Positions 1-10,938 of a stretch of DNA of 64,000 nucleotides are shown here, piece after piece. Made by a program: the position numbers and the translations under genes. Source of the stretch: Gongronella butleri (Eukaryota; Mucoromycota; Mucoromycetes; Mucorales; Cunninghamellaceae); the NCBI GenBank assembly GCA_025201375.1, contig JAIWZP010000036.1, forward strand, positions 186,001 to 250,000. Direction: 5' to 3'. Below the pieces are notes generated by a model, which did no database searches, had not been told where the DNA came from, and worked only from the letters and a program-made list of their open reading frames with translations. Position 1 is the stretch's first letter; the number at the start of each line of letters is the position of its first letter.

Positions 1-450
1 CTCGAAGTTTGAAATTTCCCAAATTTGGCGTTTTCTGAGATTGAAATGTGTGACCCCTGAGTGACCCCTGAATTTTTAAAAGTGGTCGTAGCGCTCTCGG
101 GTTTTAAGCTTTTTTGTCACAAATTTTGCGCTGAACGCGATGCATCTGGTTTTGAATGGGCTCAACCAAGCAGGTGGCGAGATGAATGCAAAAGAGAGTA
201 GATTGAAGGTTTTTGGAATTTGCTGGCTCAAAAAAAATCGGGCAGATCCATCGCGCGTGCAGGGCTATGATACAGTATACTGTACAGCAGTTCATCTCAT
301 GGTGAAAGAAGAAGTTTCATCGGCGGGCAAGTGGCGGTGGGCTGTAAAAAAATTTCTGGAGGCACTGCAAGCCGCCAAAATCTGTAAACCCATCCACTCC
401 ACTTTTTGTTTTCAAATGGCAAAAAAAATGTACACTTTTTTGTGAAGTGT
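1..450 (+). repeat. Dispersed repeat family R2, copy A
   Basis: This stretch closely resembles 51228-51660. Shared landmarks, in the same order and orientation, are a segment with tttgaaatttcccaaatttgg-like sequence, a 'tgtgtgacccctga' block, an 'agtggtcgtagcgct' block, 'gttttaagcttttttgt' and 'gctgtaaaaaaatttctgg'. Copy A carries a short local duplication of 'gtgacccctga' near 51-70. A partial third copy of the 3' part is at 51858-51960. No convincing coding frame is present. The left edge is cut by the window, so the full length is unknown. Confidence 0.85.
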
Positions 451-968
451 GGCCTGTGGCGCGTTGCTACATCAACCATTGAAGTGACAGCACCCGATTC
501 TGCCCAATGCGGTATCATCATACGTACGTAAAAAAAAATTGGTGGAACAAAAAACAGTGTCATACTTCTTGCAATAATTCTACGATACTGTAGGTACAGT
601 AGGTTCTGGATATATCGGCACCTGCTACTGTACTGTACGTATATCGATTTTCCTCGCTACGGTATATCGGCAGCTTTCAAAAAATGGTCTACATATACAG
701 TAAAATACGAAAAACCTAGAAAAATCCGCTCACTATATCGGCATTTGGCAGGCTTTTTGTACAGTATGATATCATAGTACGTACCGGTAGGTGTTGGCCA
801 GCGATCATCTCAGACATATTATACAAAGATAGAACTTTTGTGCAAAGCGAAACACACGAGCGAGTTGTCATGATCGCATGATGATGAAAAAGAGAATCAT
901 ATGTACATTTTTTTTTAAAAAAAAATAATAAATACTGTAGAAGTATAATAATTAAAACAAGAGAGCGG
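451..968. other. Intergenic, palindrome-rich, downstream of WD40 gene
   Basis: No gene was found here. The stretch holds several TACTGTA/TACAGTA words (near 588-602, 630-640, 697, 760 and 935) and three 'tatatcgg' motifs between 609 and 741. The end next to 969 is AT-rich and should contain the 3' end of the minus-strand WD40 gene. Confidence 0.6.
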
Positions 969-3968
969 CTAGGAGCGCGAGCTGGATGAAAAGAGGTGAA
1001 AGGCGCGTTTTTGGCTCGATGGTCTGCTGCTGGAGGACGTGGTCGACGAAGCAAGTTGTGTGCTGGAAGATGATTTCGGCATCGGCGGTGCAAACGACGA
1101 GGAGGCGTCGGCAGGGTCAAGTGAGCTCATGGCCACCCGCTGGGACGTGGATGGTGCATCAATGCTGTGACGTTTGGCATGGTGCGGAGTCGGCGTGGTC
1201 GAGGAGGAATGCGACGTCAAGGACGAGGCAATTGTGCTGTGATTTGGCCCTTGTTGGCCATGTTGATGCTGCTGGTGGTTGCTGCGATTGATCAAGGGCA
1301 GACGCAGGGTTGCCGGCGAGGGATTGGACGGGTAGATGCCGCAGTCCTGGCGCCAGACCTGGATGCCGCCGTGGACATCGGTGGTGACGAGAATTTGGCC
1401 GTCCGGGTAGTCATATTTGGCACGATCCAGCTGGTCGCGCAAGAGATCGACGATGATGGTGTCCGAGGAGGGCGTGAGCGATGACCGCGACTGCGTTGTT
1501 GGCGTGCTGGCAAGATCGCTCGATGAGATGGACGTGCGCGGGAGGTCCGTGTGGTTGTAAATCATGTCACGGCCTGTCGCCGCCACCAATTGCCGCGTCC
1601 GCAATGGCGCAAACACCGCGTTCGTCACAATGCTCTTGTGCGCCTCAAATTGCTCGTGCGGGTGCAGCAATTTCTCCTTGACGCGCTGCTCGCTTCGCTT
1701 TAGCCAGCTCGCAAGACCAGACCGGTCGTCGCCACCACCCAAATCGCCACCACCACCACCACCGCTACCGCTTGGCGTGCCACTGCCGCTTCCGCCGGGA
1801 TTCCCAGCACCCGTCGTTCCGCTGCCAAGGCTGCTGGAGCCATTAGCATGGTTTATCGTCGTGTGCGTCGCCGCTGTGCCAGAGCCGGAGCTGCCATGGG
1901 TGTAATGATGATGGTGCGATGACGACACGGCTCCAGTCGCATTGTCATCGCTAAAGGCTTGGTCGTGATGATGATGATGAGGATGAAGATGATGCGTGTC
2001 GCGCGCATACCGATACGGCGAGAAGCTCGTTTGACCGGTCGGCCACACGTATGCATTGCAATCCTCCGACCCCGAGATGATGTACTTGCCGTCATCGCTG
2101 CAAAAACAATGGAATTGAGTCACTACCCTCCCCTCATTTTTCTATGGGTTTTTTTTTTTTTTTTTTTTTTTTTTACCTAAAAGAGGCCTTGATCTGCATG
2201 GTGGTGTTCATGAGACCCTTGTATTTGTAAATCAAGCTCTTGTCCTTCATGTTGATCATGCGTATCCGCGAATCATTGCTTGAGATGAGAAGTTTTTCCT
2301 CGCCGGGCGGCATGTTTGGCATGGGCTCGATGCCGGTGATCTTTTTGCCCTTTTTGGCCCCGCGCTTCTTGACATTGATTTGTGTGTTGTATTTGAGGCC
2401 CTGCGTCTCGTAAAAATACACTTGCCCCGAGTATGACCCCACACACGCCGTGCGCCCGTCCAACGTGAATCCAATGGCCGTGATCATGTTCTCGTTGGGC
2501 ACCTCATTCCAATACGCAACTTTTTTGTCCATGATGCTCCACAGGCGCACTTTGCCATCCAGTGAGCCCGACAGAAAGAATCGATCGTCCTAGGATCCAT
2601 AAAAAAAGGGGAGTTAGACAGACGCAACACGCTTTACCCCCACATTTTTCATTTTTTTTTTTTTTTAACCTTTGGATGGAATTTCACGCTTGTGACAAAG
2701 TCGAGATGCACAAAAACACACAGGCACTCGGCCTTGCTGACATGCCATAATCGCACTGTCTTGTCCATGGAGCTTGAAAGGAGGAAATTGTTCTGAAAAA
2801 GAAAAATCAAGAAAAGATGAGCGACGCGGTTCCTTTTTGATGTGTGTTCGTAGGATTTTACAACGTACCTTGGACCAGCTGAGGTCCAAAATGTCGGCGG
2901 CGTGGCCCTTGTACTCCTGGATGGGCTTGTCATCAAAAATGCGCACGGTGTCGGCGTGACCGGCGTCGGCAAGCACCTGCCAGACACGCACGACGCAATT
3001 CTGGCCGGCAGCCGCAAGATACCTGCCGTCCTTGCTGAATTTGACCGCCCACACGGCTTGGTGCGGGCGATTGGGATGTAATTCCGTGTCCGTGTCGTGC
3101 GCATCCGGTGATTTTTGCACATCGGTCGTCAGCGTCTGCGCGAGAATCAGCTTGGACAGGTATTTTGTTGTCTTGGATTTCGACTTGACCTAATTAAAGT
3201 AAAAAAAAAAAAAAAAAAAAAAAAAGAGAGAAATTGAGCGTGCTGAGCACGATTTTGTGCCCAAAAGATTCCCCGCGCGCGCAAACCGTCCTGTTTTTGT
3301 CCCATTTTGTTTACCTTGACATAGCGTTGGTTAAATGGCGGCGGGTGATGCAGGGACGACAGGTTAAACGAGTGTGCAGATTCCATGCTGCGGCGCCCGG
3401 ATTTGGCGGCATCCATGTCGGCGTCATCATCGTTGCTGTCAATTTCGCGTGGGGTATACGAAGACGATGTTGGAGGCGTCGCTTTTGCGCCATGATGGCG
3501 GCGAAAGCCCATCATGGACAGCAAATCTTTGGATTTCTTCCTGTAGCCATTGGGAAAAATAAAAGAAACAAAAATGTGAGCAAATATGCCAAGCAGTGAG
3601 AGGATCATGTTTTTTTTTTTTTTTTACTTTTTGAATTGCACCGACTTGGCGCTGCTGTGGTCAGCGGCGTCGCTCGAGTCGCTCTGGTTGTCGTCGGCTG
3701 CATAGAGCGACAGCGACTGACTCGCGCTGGACGGCAATGGCACAGACGCCGCGCCTTCGGTGGACGACGACGACGCCGGATCGAGCGAGTCCATCTCTGC
3801 GTCAAAGATGCAACAGAGAGAGGAATTAAGAAAAAAAAAAATGAGACTCCTTGCCCAAAATTGCGCCCCCTCCCCCCTTTTTTCGTTTTTTTATTTTTTA
3901 TTTTTTTTACCGGAGCTGGTGTGTGGTGGCGGGTATGAGTGGAGGCTATGAGGTTCAGCCGAGGCCAT
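969..3968 (-). CDS. WDR44-like WD40 repeat protein
   Basis: Large WD40-repeat protein of the WDR44 / yeast YMR102C-Dgr2 type, probably a scaffold in membrane traffic. Seven exons can be followed on the minus strand. The start at 3968 opens a 58-nt exon ([19 protein letters not shown]). Next come a Ser/Asp-rich exon (about 3796-3628) and exons at about 3546-3316, 3190-2868, 2791-2671, 2589-2177 and 2099-969. Visible WD repeats include [52 protein letters not shown] and [14 protein letters not shown]. The long C-terminal part is rich in His, Gly and Ser, with little conserved sequence. The intron next to 2150-2175 carries a long T run on the plus strand. It is divergent from the HECT gene, with only 271 bp between start codons. 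Assignment to WDR44 rather than another WD40 protein rests on repeat order. The Rab-binding function is inferred from the family. Confidence 0.8.
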
Positions 3969-4239
3969 GAAAGTGCGGTTGTTGTTTTGTTGTTGGTCGC
4001 GGCAAAAGAGGGACGTTTTTGGCAAGAAAAAAACAAGAAAAAGAGGAAAAAGAAGAGACAGCGAATTGCACCCGCGTTTTCATCGAGTGAAACACAAATG
4101 CCAACAAACATGAGCGCTCTTTGGACCCTTTTTTGGGCATCCATCAAATTGGCGCAAGCAAAAACGGGTTGTGCCTGTGAATAAAAAGGACATTTTTCTT
4201 TTTTTCACCTTCTTTTGTCAATTTTTTTACTTGTGCTTC
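3969..4239. promoter_or_regulatory. Bidirectional promoter, WD40 gene / HECT gene
   Basis: These 271 bp separate two divergent start codons and must hold both promoters. The sequence is purine-rich on the plus strand near 4024-4070, which reads as CT-rich toward the WD40 gene, and T-rich near 4190-4230. I see no clear TATA box. Confidence 0.5.
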
Positions 4240-7171
4240 ATGGACAATCAAGGTAGACGACTATAGACAGTGACATACACGCCCCCTTTCTTTTATTGGC
4301 GCTTCAAACGGCCCGTACGATTATATCTTTTGACTAATTTCATGCATTTTTCGTTCTTTTTTTTTTTTTTTCGCCTAGTTGGTATGGACCTGGCCACTAT
4401 TAATTTATTACGCCAAGGCACAGACGATCTGCAAGCTTGGAACGGGCTGACCAGTGCGTTGCTGCACACGTTTGGCGACCTTGACAACCTTAGTCACAGC
4501 TTTTTATGGGTAAAAAACCCCAACGAAGCGAAAACAGGCCGCCGGACTCACTCTCCTTGTCGCTCCCTCGCTCTCGCCCCCCTTTTTTTTTAGGCAAAGG
4601 ACAACAAATCACCCTGTCCGGTCGACAAGGCGCAGGCGCAAAAGGCGTTCCAGGTGATCAAATCTGAGGTAAAGCCGCTTTAAGCCCTCCAATGGAATCA
4701 TGAACCGCATTTTTTATTTTTAGTGCCCACCCTTCATCTTCAAGCGGATCACCGACCGCGTGCGCAAGCTGATACAGCAATTCATTCGCAATCAAAGGAG
4801 CCAAGTGCGCGAAATCCACATGAATGCCATTATGATCCTATTCCAGGCAAGAAAAATCAAATGACAGAAGTCTCTTTTGTCGTCGTTTCTCATTCATTTT
4901 TTTTTTTTTTTTTTGCTAATTGGTGCCCTCAGTGCCCCGTGTACATTGATGTCCTATACCCAAACAACTTGCTGACGGAGCTGTGCGAGTTCATCGGCAA
5001 CATTGAGCCGCAATTCCAAGACATCCTATGCGAATACCTGGTGTGGGACCCGGCTGCCGGCCAATTGTCGCCAACCATCCTCACGTCGCTGCTTTCCGTC
5101 TTTCATCACATGATCCAGGTCCGACTCCTCATGCGCACATCGTCAACAAGCAACATCAGCCTCAATGCCGACCCAATGGTCATGGACGTCACACGCTGCC
5201 TCTCCATGATCTGTAAGGACACGAACGAGACAGAGATGGGCACATGCCAACTCTTTTTTCTGGATATTTTAATAGATCGGCTCAATGAAAAGCACCATTT
5301 TGTCGCGTACACCGAGTTTTACAACGACGCCATCAATGAGCAACTGGAGATCAAGGAGGACTTTCCGAATTACAAGGATCACAAGGGGTAAAATTGGCGA
5401 CCAAAGGTTGATTGCTTGGCGTTTTGTTTGCTAAAGACGTGCATTTTTTTACGCGCAGCTTCTCGTTTTGCGATTATCCGTTTATTCTGAACCCCGTTGT
5501 CAAGGCAGACATTCTCAAGATTGAGAGCGTGTACCAGATGCGGCACGAACTGCAAGACGCGTTTTTCCGCGCGTTGTTTCAAGGTGTGAACAGTCCGTAC
5601 TTGGTATTGGAGGTGCGTCGCGACCACCTGATCGAGGACACGCTGCGGCAGCTGGAAGACAAGGCGATTCATGACCTGAAAAAGCAGCTGCGCGTGCAGT
5701 TTGTCGGCGAGGAGGGCGTCGACGAGGGCGGTGTGCAAAAGGAATTCTTTCAATTGATGATTCGCGAGCTGTTTGACGCACGATACGCCATGTTCCAATT
5801 TTACGACGAGAGCAGACTCTGCTGGTTCACCACGCACTTGGCAGCAGTAGCATCAGCGCCGACAACAGCGGAAGAAATCGACGAAATCGACGAAATCGAC
5901 GAAAACGGCGAAAAAGGCGAAAACGGCGAAAATGACGCGTCGACAATGCATCACGACGAACGATTGACACTCAGCGAGTACAAACTGCTGGGGTTGCTCA
6001 TCGGCCTCGCGGTGTACAATGGTGTCATCCTCGATCTGCATTTCCCGCTCGCGTTGTACAAAAAGCTCATGGGCAGACCTGTCGACTTGCACGACCTCAA
6101 GCAATTGGACCCTGTAAGATCCCCGCTCCCCGCCGGAGATCTAGCCCACACCATGACTCATCATCCTTTTTATTAGAGCCTGGGCCATGGACTGGAGCAA
6201 TTGCTACAGCACCCAATGGACGAGACCGCCAGTCTAGACCATCATTTCCAGGTGGACGTCAAATGCTTCGACTTTGTAAAGACATACGAGCTGAAGCCCA
6301 ATGGTGCATCCTTGGTCATGACAAAGGACAATCGCCAAGGTAAAAAAAAAAAAAAAGGGGTAGGCCACGCGCCCATGAAATTGACGCATATCTTTGCTGG
6401 TTTTGCAGAATTTGTGGATTTGTACGTGGATTTTGTGCTAAATAAGGCCGTCAAAAAGCAATTTGAGGCTTTTCAAATGGGCTTCAATCTCGTGTGTCAT
6501 GACTGCGCCATCAAGGTAAAATGAAAAAAATGAAAAAACGCGACGTTTGACTTTGTTTTTTGCTCTTCGCATCAGATTTTCCGCCCTGAGGAGCTGGAAC
6601 AGCTGATATGTGGCAGCTCGGATCTGGACTTTGAAGCCTTGGAAAAATCAACGGTGTATGACGGCGGTTGGACCGAGGATTCGCCCATCATTCGGTAAAA
6701 AAAATTCATAAAGTTATAAAACGCATTCATGGCGCGCCGCTGACGCACCCATTTATGATATTAGATCCTTTTGGGAGATTGTACATGGCTTCTCGTATGA
6801 GGAAAAAAAGAAGTTGCTGTTCTTTGCTACGGGGTCCGATCGCGTAAGATCAAAAATCGCGATATGGCGTACAATCATATCTAACCGTCCCTTCCCTCTT
6901 TTTTGTTGTTCAGGCACCTATTGGCGGCCTTGGAAAGCTTCAATTCGTTATTGCAAAGAATGGCGGTGACTCGGATAGGTAGGGGGGACCGCATGTGCGC
7001 ACGCAAAGATGACGAGACTGATGATTTTGATTTTTAAACACCTTGTCCAGGCTCCCAACTTCTCATACATGCTACAATGTGCTTCTGCTCTGTGAGTACG
7101 GCTCCAAGGAAAAATTGCGCGACCGCCTTTTAACAAGTATCAGCAACTCCGAAGGATTTGGCATGATTTAA
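4240..7171 (+). CDS. HECT E3 ubiquitin ligase, UBE3A/HECTD2-like
   Basis: Ubiquitin ligase that accepts ubiquitin from an E2 on a cysteine and passes it to substrates. About 702 residues over 12 exons. The HECT domain fills roughly residues 330-702. Diagnostic segments include [72 protein letters not shown] and the catalytic [13 protein letters not shown], where Cys is the active residue. The C-terminus GFGMI resembles UBE3A. No AZUL zinc finger is seen, so HECTD2/Hul4-type proteins are alternatives. The start is a 13-nt exon (4240-4252, MDNQ) spliced to 4379; MDLATINLL at 4384 could be used instead. One intron (4847-4932) is GC-AG. Exon 6 carries an acidic EID/NGE repeat insertion. It converges with the acyl-CoA oxidase gene, 190 bp away. 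Confidence 0.92.
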
Positions 7172-7361
7172 TTGTCCAAATAATCGGCAGCACCCTTTTT
7201 CCTCCCCTATTCCCGCCTTTTTCCTCACCCCTTTTGTAATACAGTAATCTTCGTGTACATATAATAATAAGCCGCATAATTTAGTTCAATTCATAGCATG
7301 GTACAGGCGAAAAAGGGGAAAATGGAAGCAAAAGCGCGTGTCTAACTCGAAAAGAATCCAT

Positions 7362-10255
7362 CTAATTCTTGCCAGGACGCTCGGTCAAGGGCTTGATGTA
7401 CTTGTTTTGGTACGGGGGCACGCCATAGCTGTTGGGGGCAGTGATCACCGTATCAAAGTAGGCTATAAAGAGAAAAAAAAATGAGAAATCGCGATTAGCC
7501 GACGCGATTGCAAAAGGCAAATGGTGCCATTTAAAGCCGTGGTGCTTACATTCGTAAATGTTGCCATCGTACTTGGCAATAGGCGCCTTGAGCACAAAGT
7601 CAGGGTGACCAAATGCGTCCGTCAAACCAATCATTTGAGGGCGCAGGCTCTTGTTCAGCTGTGAATGGGTAAAATAAAAAAAAGGGTGATCAGCACGCGC
7701 TTTTTCTTGTCTTTTTTTATCACGCGATGTCTCTCTTACATCCATGTAGACGGTCTCGAGATCCTTGATCTGCTGGGGAGTGAGGAAGCCCTCCTTAAAG
7801 CCTTGATCGCCGTATGTGTGCAAAACATGGATGCCCCACAGGTTGGTCAGCTGCTGCATGATGGCGTAAACTGAGAAATCCATGCCCTCAGGGGGTGCCG
7901 CCGCGCCAAACTTGGCAATGTTGCACGACAACACGTACGTCGCGCAATGCAGCTCGGCAACACGCGTCAATTCCAACAAAAGGTCGTTGCGCGAACGGCC
8001 GCCCTTGAGCTTCTGGTTGATGCTGTTGAGCTACAGAAAACAAAAAGGCAGACGTGAGCAATCGCGAATTTTAAGCATTGATGGGGCCGCGACGTATCAT
8101 TTGACGCGATTTGACGTGTCGTGATGCGCGTGAGGAACAAATTTAGGAAAAGGAGACTTACACGCTTGACGAGGATGGCGTACAGCGCATCTTCCACCAA
8201 GGAAGGATCGCGAGCACACAATTTAATATCGGTGACGTCCCATTCCTTGAGCGCCAGATAGCGCTTGGCGTCGTTAATATAGTCGCACGACGACTTGAAC
8301 TTGAGATCAGGGAATTCATCGAGCTCAAGCTTCTGTTCAAGGCGGTACAGGATCAAACGTGCCGCTTGTTCCGCAAGGACTAGCAATTGAAAGAAAAAGA
8401 ATTAAAATAAGCATGCCTGTCCTTTCTTCTTTCATTTTTTTTATGCATCTTTTTACTTTGGTTGTCGCCGCCACCCGTGGTCATGACGCCCCAGTCACCA
8501 ATGATGCTGCTGATGGCGTTGTACGTGCTGTACGCATGTCCACCGGCAGATCTTCGACAGAACTCGAGAATGGTCGACGTGTACCAGCCAGAGAGGACCT
8601 TGATGCTGGCTGACACGCAGTGCATCTCGCCCATGTGGTTGAGGTACACAATGGGATCATCAATCTTGCCACCCGACGTCAAAATGTCATAATTTGCGCC
8701 AATTTCGCGGCTCGCCGTCTTGAGCATATACATAAACGCAATGGGCGGGAGCAAGTTCACATAATGCGACTGGTAGTCCATAATTTGTTGATCCTTGGGG
8801 CCCTGGCGACGCACAACACCATAACGCGTCGCAATGGTCAATGCTTGCGAGCACATTTGTGTCGTCACCTGCAGCAAACTCAGACGCTCGGGGATCAGTG
8901 TGGCTAACGTAAAAAAAAAAGCAATTAGTGGTGTGAACGAGAAAAAAAAGCGAGCAAAAAAAAAGGAGAAAAGTAAGAAAACATACCATACATGACCGCG
9001 GGATTGGGCGCGGGTTCATAGTTGCCCTTGCGATCCAGCGACACCCACTTGGACAGCAGTTGCGAGCGGGGGATGCGCACGTTGCGGAATTGGATCCAGC
9101 CGTTGTCCACACCCTGGTGGCCTGGTAAAATCAAGACACGTCAATAAAACATGTTTTTTAGGTATTTTTTTTCGTGTTTTTTTTTTTTACCAGCTTTGGA
9201 GCCGATGTCGCCAATGACAATGCCAGGAACAAGCTTGCCCGTACCCTTTTCACGGAGCTGGACAACAAACCAATTGAGGCCGACGCCCTTGCCATGGATG
9301 ATGGTCTGTGCAATGACAACCGCGTGTGTCGCCGTCTGGCCGGCGCCGCCAATGAGCCACTTTGTGCTGGTGATCGTGGGCGAATTGACCACAAACTCGT
9401 CGGCATCCACGTCAAACGTCGCCTCGGTCTCGAGTCCGCGCAGCGCAGAGCTGTGCCCCAATTCCGTCTAAAAATCATAAAAACAAGGGCAAACGCGTCA
9501 ATTTCTCGCCTTTTCAACGCGCTTTTTTATGCAGCTGTACCATGGCAAAGCAGCCGTAAACGCGATAGTTTTCAATATCGTCATTCCATCGGTCTTGCTG
9601 CTCCTTGTTGCCAAGCATGTTGATCACATTGCGGAAAAGCGAGTCATGGACAAAGAAGCGCATGCTGAATGACTCATTGTACACATTGGTGGCCATGGCA
9701 ATCTGATACACGTAATCCTTTTCGAATTGGCCCTGCTGGAAGAGCTGGATGATGCGATAAATCTGGCCCATCGTGCTGGTGGGGCGTAAAAAAGAAAAAA
9801 AAAGAAATGAGTGATACAAAAAACGCGAGCGCATGAAATTTATGCATACAATTCGCGCATCTCGTTGCGGCTCAATTCCAGGAAATTGCGAGGCGCCTGC
9901 ACCACCAATTCAGGATCGGTCTTGATATAATCATATGCTTTTTGCTATAAAAAGTCAAAATTCAAAGGACGCGTGAGTAAAAAAAAAAAAAAAAAAAAAA
10001 TCAGGCACAGTCATTTTTTTCTCTTTTTTTTTTTTGACATACCATGAGCTCGTAGCTCTCTTGGCTGCCAAAGTAATAATGGGCCAATGCGGTAATGTCA
10101 AAATCCGCAGACGCGCGCTCTGCGGCAATGTCGTGCGGCGCGCGGCTCGACATCTCAGACGGCGTGAGGTTGAGCTGACTTTTGATCTGCTGGAGGCGCG
10201 CAAGCGCAGACGCAGCGTTGGGGTCCTTGGACGACTTGAGGTCTTCGGCTGACAT
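7362..10255 (-). CDS. Peroxisomal acyl-CoA oxidase
   Basis: First enzyme of peroxisomal fatty-acid beta-oxidation: FAD-dependent oxidation of acyl-CoA to trans-2-enoyl-CoA with release of H2O2. The start at 10255 (MSAEDLKSSKDPNAAS) is the first ATG of the conserved frame. Domains read in order: N-terminal helical part; MAMTELGHSS-type FAD/substrate loop (here YGCFAMTELGHSSALRGL); a beta domain with ATFDVDADEFVVNSP, TKWLIGGAGQTATHAV and GIVIGDIGSKAGHQGVDNGW; ACOX C-terminal domain with RRSAGGHAYSTYN and WGVMTTGGGDNQVLAEQAAR, including the catalytic-Glu region. About ten short introns interrupt it. The C-terminus ends RPGKN, so no SKL-type PTS1 is visible; yeast Pox1 also lacks one and imports by another route. 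Length and order match the family throughout. Confidence 0.95.
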
Positions 10256-10938
10256 GGTGGAGAAAGGGACAAGAAAGGGGTGGTTTAGTGGAATAAAAGA
10301 AAAAGAAAAGCAAAAAGAGAAACAAAAGAAAGAACTATATACAAGAAAAATAAGTTTAGGCAAAAGGAGCGTGTGGGGGGTGGGGGAACGACGAACAGGA
10401 AGAAAGATTCACCAGGATTCCCAAAAAGGACGGTATTTAAGCTGACTGAAGCCCCGCGCTTGCCAATTGCTCTAGCAAATCCCACACTGCCGTCTTTTTT
10501 CTTGAGCAACTTGCAGCACATTAAAGTTTGCGGCTCCAATTGGCCCGTGTGGGCGCGTGTGTGTGTGCGATTTTGTCGGGTGCTGTCAATGTGGCCGCCA
10601 TGGAGAGCCAGATCTTGGGGGAACATGTGAGAAAAAGGGGGGGGGAGGCGAGCGGGGAGACAGCGCACGACGCGCGCTACTCTCGAGCTGCAGCGTTGGG
10701 GTCGGCATCAAAAAATAATAAAAATCAGGGTCAATTGGCATTCTTGGATCTTGTGTTGCTACGGCCGCTCACACGCTTCGTGTCACCTTGCTTGCTGTTT
10801 TGTGTGGGGAAAGGCGGCCCAGGGCGGAGATCTGAAAAAAATCATGTGCGATCGAAATTCAGATTGAGAGGGGTGACGATGCGCATGAAAGTAAAAATGA
10901 AAAAAGGTGGATTTTTAATGTTTACAATGGAAAAAGGT
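10256..10938. promoter_or_regulatory. Promoter region of acyl-CoA oxidase and 3' flank of pseudouridine synthase
   Basis: No gene seen in these 683 bp. Immediately upstream of the oxidase start the plus strand is a long purine run (10260-10345), i.e. a CT-rich tract on the coding strand. Around 10620-10665 there is a G-rich run (gggggggg). I could not identify a confident oleate-response element. Confidence 0.5.

Noticed and set aside
10256..10363. N-terminal extension of acyl-CoA oxidase with a hydrophobic leader
   Set aside because: The in-frame upstream codons read through a CT-rich promoter tract and give a Phe/Ser-rich sequence foreign to the family. MSAEDL at 10255 is the better start.
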